In this document: positions 1-8,020 of the stretch, one piece after another | How the letters are laid out: each line of letters starts with the position of its first letter | Numbering within the stretch: the first letter of the stretch is position 1 | From: Tumebacillus permanentifrigoris | Lineage (GTDB): Bacteria; Bacillota; Bacilli; Tumebacillales; Tumebacillaceae | NCBI RefSeq assembly: GCF_003148565.1 | Contig: NZ_QGGL01000003.1 | Location: 124,001-188,000 of the forward strand | Reading direction: 5' to 3' | DNA length: 64,000 bases | Notes under the pieces: model-generated | Seen by the model: only the letters and a program-made list of their open reading frames with translations | Told to the model about the DNA's origin: nothing | Database searches by the model: none | Program-made: the position numbers and the translations under genes

Positions 1-149
1 GGCTGGCCGGCCCGTTACAAGACTTGCCGCCAGAACCGGACTCCGACATCCACGCGATCCGCGAGGGCTATGTCTCGGTCTCGCCTGTGCATTTTGATTT
101 CACGTACCGGCAGATGCTCGACACCCTCAAGACTTGGTCGCTCGACTAA
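1..149 (+). CDS. surE: 5'/3'-nucleotidase SurE, C-terminal end (partial)
   Basis: Only the last 48 codons are present; the gene enters from the left edge in the frame that ends with TAA at 147-149. The readable tail contains DSDIHAIREGYVSVSPVHFD, which matches the conserved C-terminal block of SurE (acidic residues, then 'x-A-x-x-x-GYVS-x-(T/S)P' and a short terminal helix). SurE is a metal-dependent nucleoside 5'/3'-monophosphate phosphatase of the cytoplasm. The catalytic N-terminal half lies outside the window, so the family call rests on this tail alone. The next gene, ypmA, starts 26 bases downstream and could be co-transcribed. Confidence 0.7.
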   Translation, partial: LAGPLQDLPPEPDSDIHAIREGYVSVSPVHFDFTYRQMLDTLKTWSLD

Positions 150-175
150 CGGACACCACAGAGGAGGAGCGCTCG

Positions 176-355
176 ATGGATACCACCGAACATGTGACAA
201 TTGCCAACGTTGACCTGCCCAATCCCACCGAATTGTATCTGGTGGTCGATTTTTTGAATCACACGTTGAAGGATTGGAATCTCGTCTTTGGTCTGAGCAA
301 GGCCGAGGAGCAGGGTGACTTGCAATTGATCGTGTATGAGGAACGGAAACAGTAG
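176..355 (+). CDS. ypmA: YpmA-like small protein (DUF4264)
   Basis: A 59-residue protein with the YpmA pattern 'LY-x-VVDFLN-x-TLK-x-x-NL-x-FGLS', very close to the 56-residue Bacillus subtilis YpmA. No biochemical function is established for the family. The ATG at 176 was chosen over an in-frame upstream start at 134 because a strong GGAGGAG ribosome site lies at 162-168 and because the product then has the normal family length. In B. subtilis ypmA sits with ypmB near asnS and dnaD, and the same neighbours occur here, although other genes have been inserted between them. Confidence 0.85.
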   Translation: MDTTEHVTIANVDLPNPTELYLVVDFLNHTLKDWNLVFGLSKAEEQGDLQLIVYEERKQ

Positions 356-372
356 AGCGTTTGAGGACGTAG

Positions 373-936
373 ATGAAAAAAACTTTCTGGATCAGTGTAT
401 TTGTCTTGACGGTTCTGATCGCGGGAGCCGTCTTTGCCGTGCGCGAGGTCACCTACTCTCAGTTTGAAGGTGCGGAGGACGACGCGCAGGCGGCGTTGGA
501 CAACACCGTGTTGAACCAAGTGCAAGAAGCAGCCCCGTTTACGGCGGGGATGGAAGGGTTCTATTTTGCCGGACCTGACAAGCAAGGCCACCGCGTGTAC
601 GTCTGGACGGCGGATAACAAAGTCGTCGCCACCGTATATGCCGACCAAGGTCTGTCCAAGGACCAAGCGGTCGAGGCGGCCAAGAAACCGGTCTGGGGCA
701 AGCAACTCGTGCGCGAGGACCTCAAGAACCAACCGCTACAAGCCCTAGCCGAAGTCTATCACGCCACACCAGGTCCCGTGCTGCCCACGCAAGTCTCGGA
801 GTTCAGCACCGCGCCTAGCAAGTACGTGTGGGAACTCTACGGCAAGATGGCGAACGGTGAGGTCGGGTACACGTATCTCGATTTCAAAAGCGGGGATGTG
901 CTGTGGCAGTGCTTGCTCACAGAACCCCAGAAGTAA
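373..936 (+). CDS. ypmB: YpmB-like membrane-anchored protein (DUF5590/PepSY-like)
   Basis: 187 residues. One N-terminal hydrophobic segment (about residues 5-23) is followed by a 160-residue extracytoplasmic domain that resembles YpmB, including the two PepSY-like repeats (around residues 85-110 and 150-185, the latter with 'GEVGYTYLDFKSGDVLW'). It starts 17 bases after ypmA and ends at a strong terminator, so surE-ypmA-ypmB probably forms one unit. Its function is not known; a role at the outer face of the membrane is inferred from topology only. Confidence 0.75.
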   Translation: MKKTFWISVFVLTVLIAGAVFAVREVTYSQFEGAEDDAQAALDNTVLNQVQEAAPFTAGMEGFYFAGPDKQGHRVYVWTADNKVVATVYADQGLSKDQAVEAAKKPVWGKQLVREDLKNQPLQALAEVYHATPGPVLPTQVSEFSTAPSKYVWELYGKMANGEVGYTYLDFKSGDVLWQCLLTEPQK

Positions 937-942
937 TTCCAA

Positions 943-981
943 AAGCACCCTCGCGCCACGCGGCGCTGGGGTGCTTTTTTC
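943..981 (+). terminator. Rho-independent terminator after ypmB
   Basis: AGCACCC pairs with GGGTGCT around a GC-rich loop and is followed by six T. It closes the surE-ypmA-ypmB transcript. Confidence 0.85.
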
Positions 982-1014
982 CTCTAGTCTCCTAACCCTG
1001 CCGAGCGGAAGGCA

Positions 1015-1023
1015 TGCTATAAT
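1015..1023 (+). promoter_or_regulatory. Extended -10 promoter for the FtsH-like operon
   Basis: TGCTATAAT is a perfect extended -10 element 38 bases before the start of the next gene. No good -35 hexamer is visible 17 bases upstream, as is common for extended -10 promoters. It lies just after the ypmB terminator, so the two genes at 1061-3108 form a separate transcript. Confidence 0.6.
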
Positions 1024-1060
1024 GATGACATTATGTTAACTATCGAGGAGGGATGACACG

Positions 1061-1603
1061 ATGTCGCGAATTCGCATCGTACCCGTAGTAGTGTCTCTGT
1101 TGATTGCTTTTTCGTTGTTGTTCGGAGGTTGGGAGATGTACGCGAAGTTCGGCTTGGTGCGCCCCCTCGAAGAACAACTGAAAGCAGACCCGTCCGTGAC
1201 CCAAGTAGAATCTGTAGTCGATGGCACCACCCGTTCGCTAAAAGTCACCATCAAGCCGGTGGATGACCTGCAAGCGACGTATGAAAACTTGGAGACGATC
1301 GCCTTGAACGCGCTCGGCAGCCAAGTGAAGTTGCAACTGGTCGACACGCGCGGGGAGGATCTCAAAAAGGAATACCGCGCGATCCAACCGATCCTCTATG
1401 CTGGCATCGCCAAAGGCGATTTCCCGCAGATGATCCAAGATGCGCAGAAAACCGTCGCCAAGGACGGGACGCAAGCGCAGGTGTCGATGAACGACAAGTA
1501 TGTATTTGTCTCGCTACAACGCGACGGCCGCTTCCTGTACGAAGTGTTGCCGTATGTCAATAGCACCGCGTATGGTCAACTGAAGGAGGTGCAGTCGCTG
1601 TGA
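1061..1603 (+). CDS. Single-pass membrane protein coupled to FtsH-like protease
   Basis: 180 residues with one N-terminal transmembrane segment (about residues 7-27) and an otherwise soluble, presumably extracytoplasmic domain rich in mixed alpha/beta pattern. I do not recognise a named family. GAGGAGGG at 1045-1052 sets the ATG. The stop overlaps the GTG start of the FtsH-like gene (GTGA), so the two are translationally coupled. The protease partner lacks the extracytoplasmic domain usually found between the two FtsH membrane helices; this protein might supply such a domain in trans, but that is inference from gene arrangement and topology. Confidence 0.8.
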   Translation: MSRIRIVPVVVSLLIAFSLLFGGWEMYAKFGLVRPLEEQLKADPSVTQVESVVDGTTRSLKVTIKPVDDLQATYENLETIALNALGSQVKLQLVDTRGEDLKKEYRAIQPILYAGIAKGDFPQMIQDAQKTVAKDGTQAQVSMNDKYVFVSLQRDGRFLYEVLPYVNSTAYGQLKEVQSL

Positions 1604-3108
1604 AGAAATACTTCAAGGAACTGATCCTCGGCGTGGGCCTCGCAGTGACGGCCTTTGTCGGGATCAACTTTCAATTTAATGTATTGCCGGTGCTGATGTT
1701 GGTGGCGATTCTGTTCACCCTCGCAGTCCTGCTGGATAAAAACAAATCGACGGCAGCGGGTGCCTCGCACGAAGTGGCGAAGTCGCACCGCGTGGAGTTT
1801 GAACACATCGGCGGTCAAGACATGCCGAAGCGCGAGATCATGGAGGCGCTCGATTTCATGCGCCACCGTGAAAAGATCAACGAACTGGGCATTCGTCCGC
1901 TCAAAGGGATCATCCTGACCGGGCCTCCGGGCACCGGCAAGACTCTTTTGGCAAAAGCGGCCGCGTCTTACACCGATTCGGCCTTCGTCGCGGCCTCCGG
2001 TTCGGAGTTCGTGGAGATGTACGTCGGTGTCGGGGCGTCCCGAGTGCGCGATCTGTTCAAAAAAGCGCGCATGCTCGCGAAAAAGGAAGGCAAGGACTCG
2101 GCGATCGTCTTCATCGACGAAATCGACGTGATCGGTGGCAAGCGCGGCGGCAACTCGTCGCACCAAGAGTATGACCAGACCTTGAACCAACTGCTGACCG
2201 AGATGGACGGCATGGGGACGACTTCGTCTCCGTTTGTCCTCGTCGTGGCGGCGACCAACCGTCTGGACATCCTCGACCCGGCGCTGATCCGTCCGGGCCG
2301 TTTCGACCGTCAGATCCGCGTCGATCTGCCAGACAAAGTCGGTCGTCTGGCGATCCTTGAGATCCAGACGCGCAACAAGCCGCTGGCTGAAGGCGTGTCG
2401 CTGGAGATGGTTGCGCGTGAAACCTACGGGTTCTCCGGGGCGCAACTCGAAGCGCTGTGCAACGAGGCGGCGATTCTGGCGCTGCGTGAGGACAAGTCGC
2501 AAGTCGAGCAACTGCACTTCCGCGATTCTGTTGACAAAGTCCTGCTCGGTGAGCGCACCGGCAAGCGTCCGCGTCAGGACGAACTGGAGCGCGTCTCGGT
2601 ACACGAACTGGGTCACGCGATCACGGCGGAACTAGTCCGCACCAACTCCGTCTCGCACATCACGATCGCACCGCGTGGCAACGCGCTGGGCTTCGTGCGT
2701 CAAGTGCCGGAGTCGGATGGGTACTTGTACACCAAGGACCAACTGATCAACCAGATCATCGTAGCACTGGGCGGCACGGTCTCAGAAGAGTTGATCTACG
2801 GCAACCGTTCGACCGGTGCTCAAGGCGACATCCAACAAGCGACCAACATGGCGCGCACGATCGTGGCGTGCGGTCTGTCGAGCCTCGGCATCGTCGACAT
2901 CGACAACCTGCAGAAAAACATCCTCGACGAGGAGATTCGTCGCATCTTCACCGACGTGGAGAACATGACCCGTGAGATGCTCGCTCCGTACAAGGAAGGC
3001 ATCCGCACGCTCTCGGTTGATCTCGTTCGTGAGGAGAACATGACGGGTGATGATTTCCGCACCTGGCTGACTGTGAACAAGAAGGAAGTAGAAGCTCTAG
3101 CAGGATAA
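1600..3108 (+). CDS. Short FtsH-family ATP-dependent zinc metalloprotease
   Basis: 502 residues against about 600-650 for typical FtsH. Two hydrophobic segments (about 8-24 and 28-45) are separated by only a few residues, so the usual 70-residue extracytoplasmic domain is missing. The AAA domain has Walker A GPPGTGKT (107-114), Walker B IVFIDEID and the second region of homology 'ATNRLDILDPALIRPGRFDR'. The protease domain has HELGH at 335-339 (HEXXH) and the third zinc ligand Asp near 410 in 'TGAQGDIQQAT'. It should be an active membrane protease. Start is GTG overlapping the upstream stop. This is probably a second, specialised FtsH paralogue; the housekeeping ftsH normally sits near tilS/hpt. 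Confidence 0.9.
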   Translation: MKKYFKELILGVGLAVTAFVGINFQFNVLPVLMLVAILFTLAVLLDKNKSTAAGASHEVAKSHRVEFEHIGGQDMPKREIMEALDFMRHREKINELGIRPLKGIILTGPPGTGKTLLAKAAASYTDSAFVAASGSEFVEMYVGVGASRVRDLFKKARMLAKKEGKDSAIVFIDEIDVIGGKRGGNSSHQEYDQTLNQLLTEMDGMGTTSSPFVLVVAATNRLDILDPALIRPGRFDRQIRVDLPDKVGRLAILEIQTRNKPLAEGVSLEMVARETYGFSGAQLEALCNEAAILALREDKSQVEQLHFRDSVDKVLLGERTGKRPRQDELERVSVHELGHAITAELVRTNSVSHITIAPRGNALGFVRQVPESDGYLYTKDQLINQIIVALGGTVSEELIYGNRSTGAQGDIQQATNMARTIVACGLSSLGIVDIDNLQKNILDEEIRRIFTDVENMTREMLAPYKEGIRTLSVDLVREENMTGDDFRTWLTVNKKEVEALAG

Positions 3109-3130
3109 TCACCTGCTGGGGCTTTTTTTT
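3094..3130 (+). terminator. Terminator after FtsH-like gene
   Basis: AGCAGG and CCTGCT form a short stem around the stop codon region, followed by GGGGC and eight T. Confidence 0.6.
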
Positions 3131-3188
3131 GCCGATTTTTGGTTAGGCTAGGAAGAAACAGTCCCTGAACGCAACTTAGGAGGCAACT

Positions 3189-4058
3189 ATGAACATACAG
3201 AAGATCGGTATCGTCGGGGCGGGGACGATGGGACAGAGCATGGCGGAAACGATTGCGGGCAAGGGGTTCGAGGTCGTCCTGCTCGACAAGTCGGAGCAGG
3301 AATTGGAAGCGGCCAAGCTCGGGCTGGAGATGTCGCTCGACCGCCGTTTGACCAAGTGGGGGATTACCGATGCGGAAAAAAAGTCGATCCTCTCGCGGAT
3401 CGTCCTCGGCACCAACTTGCAGCTACTTCACGATTGTGAAGTGGTGATCGAGTCGGTTTGGGAGAGTCTTGATGATAAAATTGATGTGCTGATCGCCATT
3501 GAAAAAGAGGTCGGCCCGGAGGCATTGATCGCGTCCAACACCGCAACGCTTTCCATCACAGAGATCGCCGCTAAAACGGAGCACCCGGAGCGGATCATCG
3601 GGCTGCATTTTCACTTCCCGGTCGAACGTCGGGAGTTGGTGGAGGTCGTGCGCGGGTTGAAGACGTCAGAACGTACGGTCGAGTCGGCCTTTCACTTCAT
3701 TGAAATGCTGGGTAAGCAAGCGGTGCAGGTGTTTGAATCGCCCGGATTTATCACGACGCGTTTGATGTTGCCGCTGATCAACGAGGCGGTGCTGATCTTC
3801 GCGGAGGGTGTCGCGAGCGCTTATGACATCGACAAAGCGATGAAGTCTGGCTATGGCTTCCACATCGGACCTCTGGAGATGGCCGACCGCTTTGGCCTCG
3901 ACACGGTGGTGGATATGCTGGAGGCGCTGTTCCATGAGACCACCGACCCGCGCTACCGTCCGGCCGCGTACCTGCGCAAACTCGTGCGTGGAGGGCGGTT
4001 GGGCACCAAGGTGCGGGAGGGCTTTTTCACGTATGATGAATGGGGGGAGCGGGCATGA
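3189..4058 (+). CDS. 3-hydroxyacyl-CoA (3-hydroxybutyryl-CoA) dehydrogenase
   Basis: 289 residues. The N-terminal Rossmann fold begins with 'IGIVGAGTMGQSMAE' (GxGxxG, residues 10-15), and the C-terminal helical domain carries 'FESPGFITTRLMLPLINEAV' and 'GYGFHIGPLEMADRFGLDTV', both diagnostic for the short Hbd/FadB2 type. It oxidises (S)-3-hydroxyacyl-CoA with NAD(P)+ in fatty acid or butanoate metabolism, in the cytoplasm. AGGAGG at 3179-3184 precedes the ATG. The stop overlaps the acetate kinase start (ATGA), so the two proteins are probably made together; no thiolase or crotonase is nearby, which leaves the exact substrate open. Confidence 0.88.
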   Translation: MNIQKIGIVGAGTMGQSMAETIAGKGFEVVLLDKSEQELEAAKLGLEMSLDRRLTKWGITDAEKKSILSRIVLGTNLQLLHDCEVVIESVWESLDDKIDVLIAIEKEVGPEALIASNTATLSITEIAAKTEHPERIIGLHFHFPVERRELVEVVRGLKTSERTVESAFHFIEMLGKQAVQVFESPGFITTRLMLPLINEAVLIFAEGVASAYDIDKAMKSGYGFHIGPLEMADRFGLDTVVDMLEALFHETTDPRYRPAAYLRKLVRGGRLGTKVREGFFTYDEWGERA

Positions 4059-5269
4059 ACATCCTCGTGCTCAACTGTGGAAGTTCCTCGCTGAAGTACC
4101 AACTGTTCCGCATGCCGGAGGAGCAGGTGTTAATCCGTGGTGGGATTGAGAAAATTGGTAGCGAGGATGCGCTGCACACCTACAAAACGGATGGCCAAGA
4201 CGGGCAGGACCAGACCACCTCGCAGATCCTCGACCACCGGGAAGCGTTGCAACAAGTGATCGAGGTAGTCACGCACAGGTCAGGTGTCCTGCAAAGCGTG
4301 GAGGAGATTGCAGCGGTCGGGCACCGAGTCGTCCACGGTGGCGAACAATTCGCGCTCTCGTCACTGCTCACAGACGAGGTGAAGCGGGCGATTCAGGACA
4401 ATGTCGAGTTGGCACCGTTGCACAACCCGGCGAACTTGCAAGGGATCGAAGCGATGGAAGCGGTGTTGCCCGGCGTGCCGCAGGCGGCCGTTTTTGACAC
4501 GGCTTTTCACCAGTCGATGCCGCCGGAGCACTACCTGTACCCGATCCCCTACGTGCTCTACAAGCGGCACAAAGTTCGCCGGTACGGTTTTCACGGCACT
4601 TCGCACCGCTATGTCTCCTCACGGGTTCCCTACCTCGTACATCGCGACTTGATGAACCTGAAGGTGATCTCTTGCCACATCGGCAACGGCGCAAGTGTGG
4701 CAGCGATTCAAAACGGGCGCTCGACCGACACCTCGATGGGGATGACTCCCTTGGAGGGTGTGATGATGGGCACTCGCAGTGGCGACATCGACCCCAGTCT
4801 GCAGGAGTACATCTCGCGCAAGGAAGGGCTTGCCGCTGCGGAATTCAGTTCGATGCTGAACAAGCACAGCGGGCTGTATGGCATCTCCGGTCTGTCCGGC
4901 GACATGCGCAAGATTACGGAGGCGCGTGCAAAAGGCAGTGCGCGATCGGCATTGGCATTTGATATGTACGAGTACCGCATTCGCAAGTACATCGGCGCGT
5001 ATGTGGCGGCGATGAACGGGGTGGATGTGTTGTTGTTTACGGCCGGGGTGGGAGAGAACAGCCCGCTGTTGCGCCGCAAAATCTGCGACAACTTGACGTA
5101 CCTAGGGCTGGAGCTCGACCCGCAGGCCAATGACCAAGGCAAGGGAGAGCGGATCATCTCGTTGCCGACCTCCCGTGTAACCGTTTGCGTGATTCCGACC
5201 AATGAGGAATTGATGATTGCGCGCGACACGCAGGTGCTGGTCTCCGGTCTGGAATCTTGGGAGAAATAG
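4055..5269 (+). CDS. ackA: Acetate kinase
   Basis: 404 residues, the normal AckA length. 'NILVLNCGSSSLKYQLF' at the N-terminus is acetate kinase signature 1, 'GYGFHGTSH'-type signature 2 appears as 'YGFHGTSHRYVS', and 'HIGNGASVAAI', 'MGTRSGDID' and 'FTAGVGENS' are all present. It interconverts acetate + ATP and acetyl phosphate + ADP. I place the start at ATG 4055 rather than the in-frame start at 4040, since GGGGGAG lies at 4042-4048 and the ATGA overlap with the upstream dehydrogenase implies coupling. A butyrate kinase role is less likely on sequence signatures, although the dehydrogenase partner makes acyl-phosphate metabolism worth considering. Confidence 0.92.
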   Translation: MNILVLNCGSSSLKYQLFRMPEEQVLIRGGIEKIGSEDALHTYKTDGQDGQDQTTSQILDHREALQQVIEVVTHRSGVLQSVEEIAAVGHRVVHGGEQFALSSLLTDEVKRAIQDNVELAPLHNPANLQGIEAMEAVLPGVPQAAVFDTAFHQSMPPEHYLYPIPYVLYKRHKVRRYGFHGTSHRYVSSRVPYLVHRDLMNLKVISCHIGNGASVAAIQNGRSTDTSMGMTPLEGVMMGTRSGDIDPSLQEYISRKEGLAAAEFSSMLNKHSGLYGISGLSGDMRKITEARAKGSARSALAFDMYEYRIRKYIGAYVAAMNGVDVLLFTAGVGENSPLLRRKICDNLTYLGLELDPQANDQGKGERIISLPTSRVTVCVIPTNEELMIARDTQVLVSGLESWEK

Positions 5270-5315
5270 TGCTATCATTAAAAACGGTATTACATAGAAA
5301 TGAACGAAGGGGATA

Positions 5316-6620
5316 ATGAACGTGACGACGAAAGCCACCATTGCAACGATCGGCCAGTACGTTGATCAGGAAGTTCTGATCGAAGGCTGGCTTTGGAATA
5401 AGCGCTTCAGCGGCAAGATTGGCTTCCTGAATCTGCGTGACGGCACTGGTTTTATCCAAGGCGTCATCGCCAAGCAAGATGTGCCGGAGGAACTGTTCGC
5501 CACCGCGAAGGGTCTCACTCAGGAAACCTCGATTCGCGTCACGGGTACTGTCCGTGCCGAGGAGCGTGCAGCGAGCGGATATGAGTTGAACGTCACCGGC
5601 GTGGAAGTGGTTGCCGTGACCCTCGACTACCCGATTACACCGAAGGAGCATGGCGTAGATTTCCTGATGGACAACCGCCACCTGTGGATTCGTTCCCCGC
5701 GCCAACGTGCGATCTTGAAGATTCGCGCTGAGATCATCCGCGGGATGCGCGACTACCTCGACAACAGCGGCTTTACGCAAATCGACCCGCCGATCCTGAC
5801 CCCGTCCTCGGCAGAAGGCACGACCAACCTGTTCGAGATCGAGTACGTGAACGGCGAACCGGCCTACCTGTCGCAATCGGGTCAGCTCTATATGGAAGCG
5901 GCTGCACTGGCACTGGGCAAAGTCTACAGCTTCGGCCCGACCTTCCGTGCCGAGAAGTCCAAAACCCGCAAGCACATGATCGAGTTCTGGATGATCGAGC
6001 CGGAGATGGCGTATGTCACGCATGCGGAGAACATGCAGATTCAGGAAGCGTTCGTCAAGCACATCATCCGTTGGGTGCTGGAACACTGCCCGCAGGAACT
6101 CAAGACCTTGGAGCGCGACACCGAGCAACTGTGGAAAGTGGTCAACGAGAAGTTCCCGGTCATCACCTACAAGGAAGCGGTTCAGATCCTGCAGGACAAA
6201 GGCCACGACTTCCCGTATGGCGAAGACTTCGGTGCGCCGCATGAGACGGAATTGACCAACCACTTTGATCTCCCGGTCTTCGTTGAGAAGTGGCCGGCAG
6301 ATATCAAGGCGTTCTACATGCAACCGGACCCGGATGATCCGACTGTGGTATTGGGTGCTGACCTGCTGGCACCGGAAGGCTATGGGGAGATCATCGGCGG
6401 CTCGCAGCGTATCCATGACTACGATCTGTTGAAGTCCCGCTATGAGGAGCACGAGTTGGGCGAGTCTTACAACTGGTACCTCGACCTCCGCCAGTACGGC
6501 ACTGTGCCGCACTCCGGCTTCGGGATCGGCCTCGAGCGTACGATCGCGTGGATCTGTGGCATCGACCACGTTCGCGAGACGATCATGATGCCGCGTTTGC
6601 TGTACAGACTCTACCCGTAA
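5316..6620 (+). CDS. asnS: Asparaginyl-tRNA synthetase
   Basis: 434 residues, class IIb aminoacyl-tRNA synthetase. An N-terminal OB-fold anticodon-binding domain (about 1-110) is followed by the catalytic core with motif 2 '[27 protein letters not shown]' and motif 3 '[17 protein letters not shown]'. The Asn-specific rather than Asp-specific call rests on overall length (AsnRS about 430, bacterial AspRS about 590) and on '[10 protein letters not shown]' in the core. GAAGGGG precedes ATG 5316. In B. subtilis asnS lies directly upstream of dnaD; here 1.4 kb of accessory sequence separates them. No T-box leader is visible in the 46 bases upstream. Confidence 0.95.
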   Translation: MNVTTKATIATIGQYVDQEVLIEGWLWNKRFSGKIGFLNLRDGTGFIQGVIAKQDVPEELFATAKGLTQETSIRVTGTVRAEERAASGYELNVTGVEVVAVTLDYPITPKEHGVDFLMDNRHLWIRSPRQRAILKIRAEIIRGMRDYLDNSGFTQIDPPILTPSSAEGTTNLFEIEYVNGEPAYLSQSGQLYMEAAALALGKVYSFGPTFRAEKSKTRKHMIEFWMIEPEMAYVTHAENMQIQEAFVKHIIRWVLEHCPQELKTLERDTEQLWKVVNEKFPVITYKEAVQILQDKGHDFPYGEDFGAPHETELTNHFDLPVFVEKWPADIKAFYMQPDPDDPTVVLGADLLAPEGYGEIIGGSQRIHDYDLLKSRYEEHELGESYNWYLDLRQYGTVPHSGFGIGLERTIAWICGIDHVRETIMMPRLLYRLYP

Positions 6621-6625
6621 TGGAG

Positions 6626-6666
6626 AAAAAGCACGGACGCGCTTGACGCGATCCGTGCTTTTTTTA
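6626..6666 (+). terminator. Terminator after asnS
   Basis: AAGCACGGA pairs with TCCGTGCTT around an inner GCGC(T/A) stem and is followed by seven T. Confidence 0.9.
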
Positions 6667-7330
6667 CAAGTTTCGCGCATTCAAATAACAAAAAATGACG
6701 AAAAGGTGTAATCCCTGTCACATTTTGACTGATTGTTGTCTGTTAGAATGATTCTACAAAGAGAAAAACCTCACCCTGAACCCGCCACTCTCCCCAGTGG
6801 CGGGTTCGTTCTGTTTGCAAGCGCCTGAAGAAAGGCAACTGTATAGCCTTACTTCTGTTCACCTCAAAAATCGCAGCTTATCGACGCGGAGGTCCTAGTG
6901 CGGCGATCTCTTGAGTCCAACGTTTTAAATACTTTTGGTAATAGTTTGGATCTTCGAGGTAGGTAAGCTCATCACCCTCCCACATCGCGATCAGGATGTA
7001 CCGTCGATACTTGAAAATCGAGGTGTATGTCGATGACGAGAGTGCAGTCCACAAAAAATGTGAAGGAATACGACACGAAGCCGTACGGGTTACTCGACAC
7101 GAAATGTACACATGAATTGGTAGATTCCATGGTAAATTGAACGGCCGGCTCATAACCGGTTGGTCGCAGGTTTCAGTCCTGTTGGGTCAAGGCGGAGGAG
7201 AGCAGGGGCTAGGTTTGGGAATCTGCAAGTTTCAGAGGAGTAAATTTGGTAACTTGAAAAAGAACGCCACGATCCAGATAGTATTTGGACCGTGGCTTAC
7301 TTTTTTGATTGGATGGGCTGCCACCAAGCC
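6667..7330. other. Accessory intergenic stretch between asnS and yolD
   Basis: No convincing full-length gene. It holds a GC-rich hairpin at 6779-6811 (CCCGCCACT / AGTGGCGGG) with only a weak T run, a short leftward open frame at 6878-6985 (35 codons from an ATG without a clear ribosome site, too weak to call), a decayed tRNA-like segment near 7141-7192, and a terminator-like hairpin at 7268-7310 (GCCACG / CGTGGC followed by TTACTTTTTT). The mixture of relics suggests a worn integration site. Confidence 0.5.
7108..7192 (+). pseudogene. Decayed tRNA relic with CAU anticodon
   Basis: The 3' half of a tRNA is readable: an anticodon arm CCGG-CTCATAA-CCGG (7-base loop with CAT), a short variable segment TTGGTC, a T arm GCAGG-TTTCAGT-CCTGT and an acceptor-like TGGGTCA. 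In Bacilli the tRNA with 'GGCTCATAACC' is an elongator Met/Ile2(CAU) species. The T loop has lost the invariant TTCGA order, and neither a proper D arm (only a faint 'AATTGGTAGA' at 7115-7124) nor a matching 5' acceptor strand is present, so it cannot be a working tRNA. It may be a leftover attachment-site copy. Confidence 0.55.
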
Positions 7331-7651
7331 TTAACAAATCCCCACAATATCCCCCAACTCCACTGCCCGCAGCGCACCGTCGACGCCATACCCCTTCAAT
7401 AGATCCACGTGCAACCACTTCGGCACCATCGTGATCTCGTTGACCCGCGTATCCTGGTACACCTGCAAGGTCAGCATCGATCCCCGCGACATCGCCTCCT
7501 GTACCGTGCGCTGCATCTCCTCCAACGCGTCCTCGTCCAGCACCGGCCTCTCCACGGACCGCGCTTGGTGCGCCTCCTGATCCAGCATGCGCGCCCGATG
7601 TTCCGGTATGATCATCCGATGGCCTTCCCACAACTTTTTTACTCTGTTCAT
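7331..7651 (-). CDS. yolD: YolD-like family protein, SOS-associated
   Basis: 106 residues with the YolD-family N-terminal block 'KKLWEGHRMIIPEHRARM' and a C-terminal beta-rich half. YolD proteins are usually encoded beside Y-family DNA polymerase UvrX/YqjW and are DNA-damage induced; their role is unknown (predicted UmuD-like). Start is ATG at 7651 with AGGAG nine bases upstream rather than the TTG at 7660, which overlaps the ribosome site. Two LexA-type boxes lie just upstream (7670-7681 and 7695-7708). No polymerase gene follows; downstream is relic sequence. A decayed second copy is at 24931-25045. Confidence 0.85.
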   Translation of the reverse strand: MNRVKKLWEGHRMIIPEHRARMLDQEAHQARSVERPVLDEDALEEMQRTVQEAMSRGSMLTLQVYQDTRVNEITMVPKWLHVDLLKGYGVDGALRAVELGDIVGIC

Positions 7652-7669
7652 CCCGATCAACTCCTATGA

Positions 7670-7708
7670 GAATGTTTGTTCTCATATTGTATGCGGAACG
7701 CGTGTTCT
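7670..7708 (-). promoter_or_regulatory. Two LexA (DinR) boxes upstream of yolD
   Basis: GGAACGCGTGTTCT at 7695-7708 is a perfect GAAC-N4-GTTC box, and GAATGTTTGTTC at 7670-7681 matches with one change. Their centres are about 26 bases apart. The Bacillus LexA consensus is CGAACRNRYGTTYC. They lie where a leftward promoter for yolD is expected, so damage induction is likely. The genuine LexA gene is in this window at 51310-51936. Confidence 0.8.
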
Positions 7709-7723
7709 TATCAACTGGAAATG

Positions 7724-7750
7724 AAAAGTCGCCCTTTTCAGGGCGACCAT
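7724..7750 (-). terminator. Terminator for small gene 7756-7968
   Basis: Read leftward, GTCGCCC-TGAAAA-GGGCGAC is followed by TTTTCATTT, placed directly after the stop of the small leftward gene. Confidence 0.8.
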
Positions 7751-7755
7751 CAATT

Positions 7756-7968
7756 CTATTGGAATTTCCACACGATCTCGTTCGTCAATCCATCAGTGAC
7801 TTTCGAGTTAGCCCACTGTTTCGCGTAGCTGATCGCGTCATCTTTCTTATGGAACCAATCGAGGTAGTTCTTCTTGATACACATGACACGGATTAAGCCA
7901 CCCGTCGCCGGATGGTCTCGATGTGCGAAAAACCAAGGGTATCCAACGTAGTTTTGACTCTGCATCAT
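7756..7968 (-). CDS. Small hypothetical protein
   Basis: 70 residues (or 69 if the second of two adjacent ATGs at 7965 is used), no signal peptide or membrane segment, rich in aromatic residues ('YVGYPWFFAHRD', 'YLDWFHKKDDAISYAKQW'). I do not recognise a family. GAGGGG lies immediately before the double ATG, which is tight spacing, but the gene ends at its own strong terminator, which supports it as a real transcription unit. It sits between the SOS-controlled yolD and dnaD. Confidence 0.55.
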   Translation of the reverse strand: MMQSQNYVGYPWFFAHRDHPATGGLIRVMCIKKNYLDWFHKKDDAISYAKQWANSKVTDGLTNEIVWKFQ

Positions 7969-8020
7969 CCCCTCAAATCTGCGCTACGATACGTGTAGAG
8001 AATCTACTAGCACCCAAGGT

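Noticed and set aside
1-149. DinG helicase end (as upstream of ypmA in B. subtilis)
   Set aside because: The tail carries the SurE C-terminal block (EGYVSVSPVHFD) and not the DEAH-helicase motifs expected of DinG.
5270-5315. Possible T-box leader for asnS
   Set aside because: Only 46 bases separate ackA and asnS, too short for a T-box; no AGGGUGGNACCGCG-like element.
6878-7153. 91-codon minus-strand frame near the tRNA relic
   Set aside because: N-terminal part is not protein-like and no ribosome site precedes the only internal ATG (6985); the 35-residue tail alone is too weak to call a gene.
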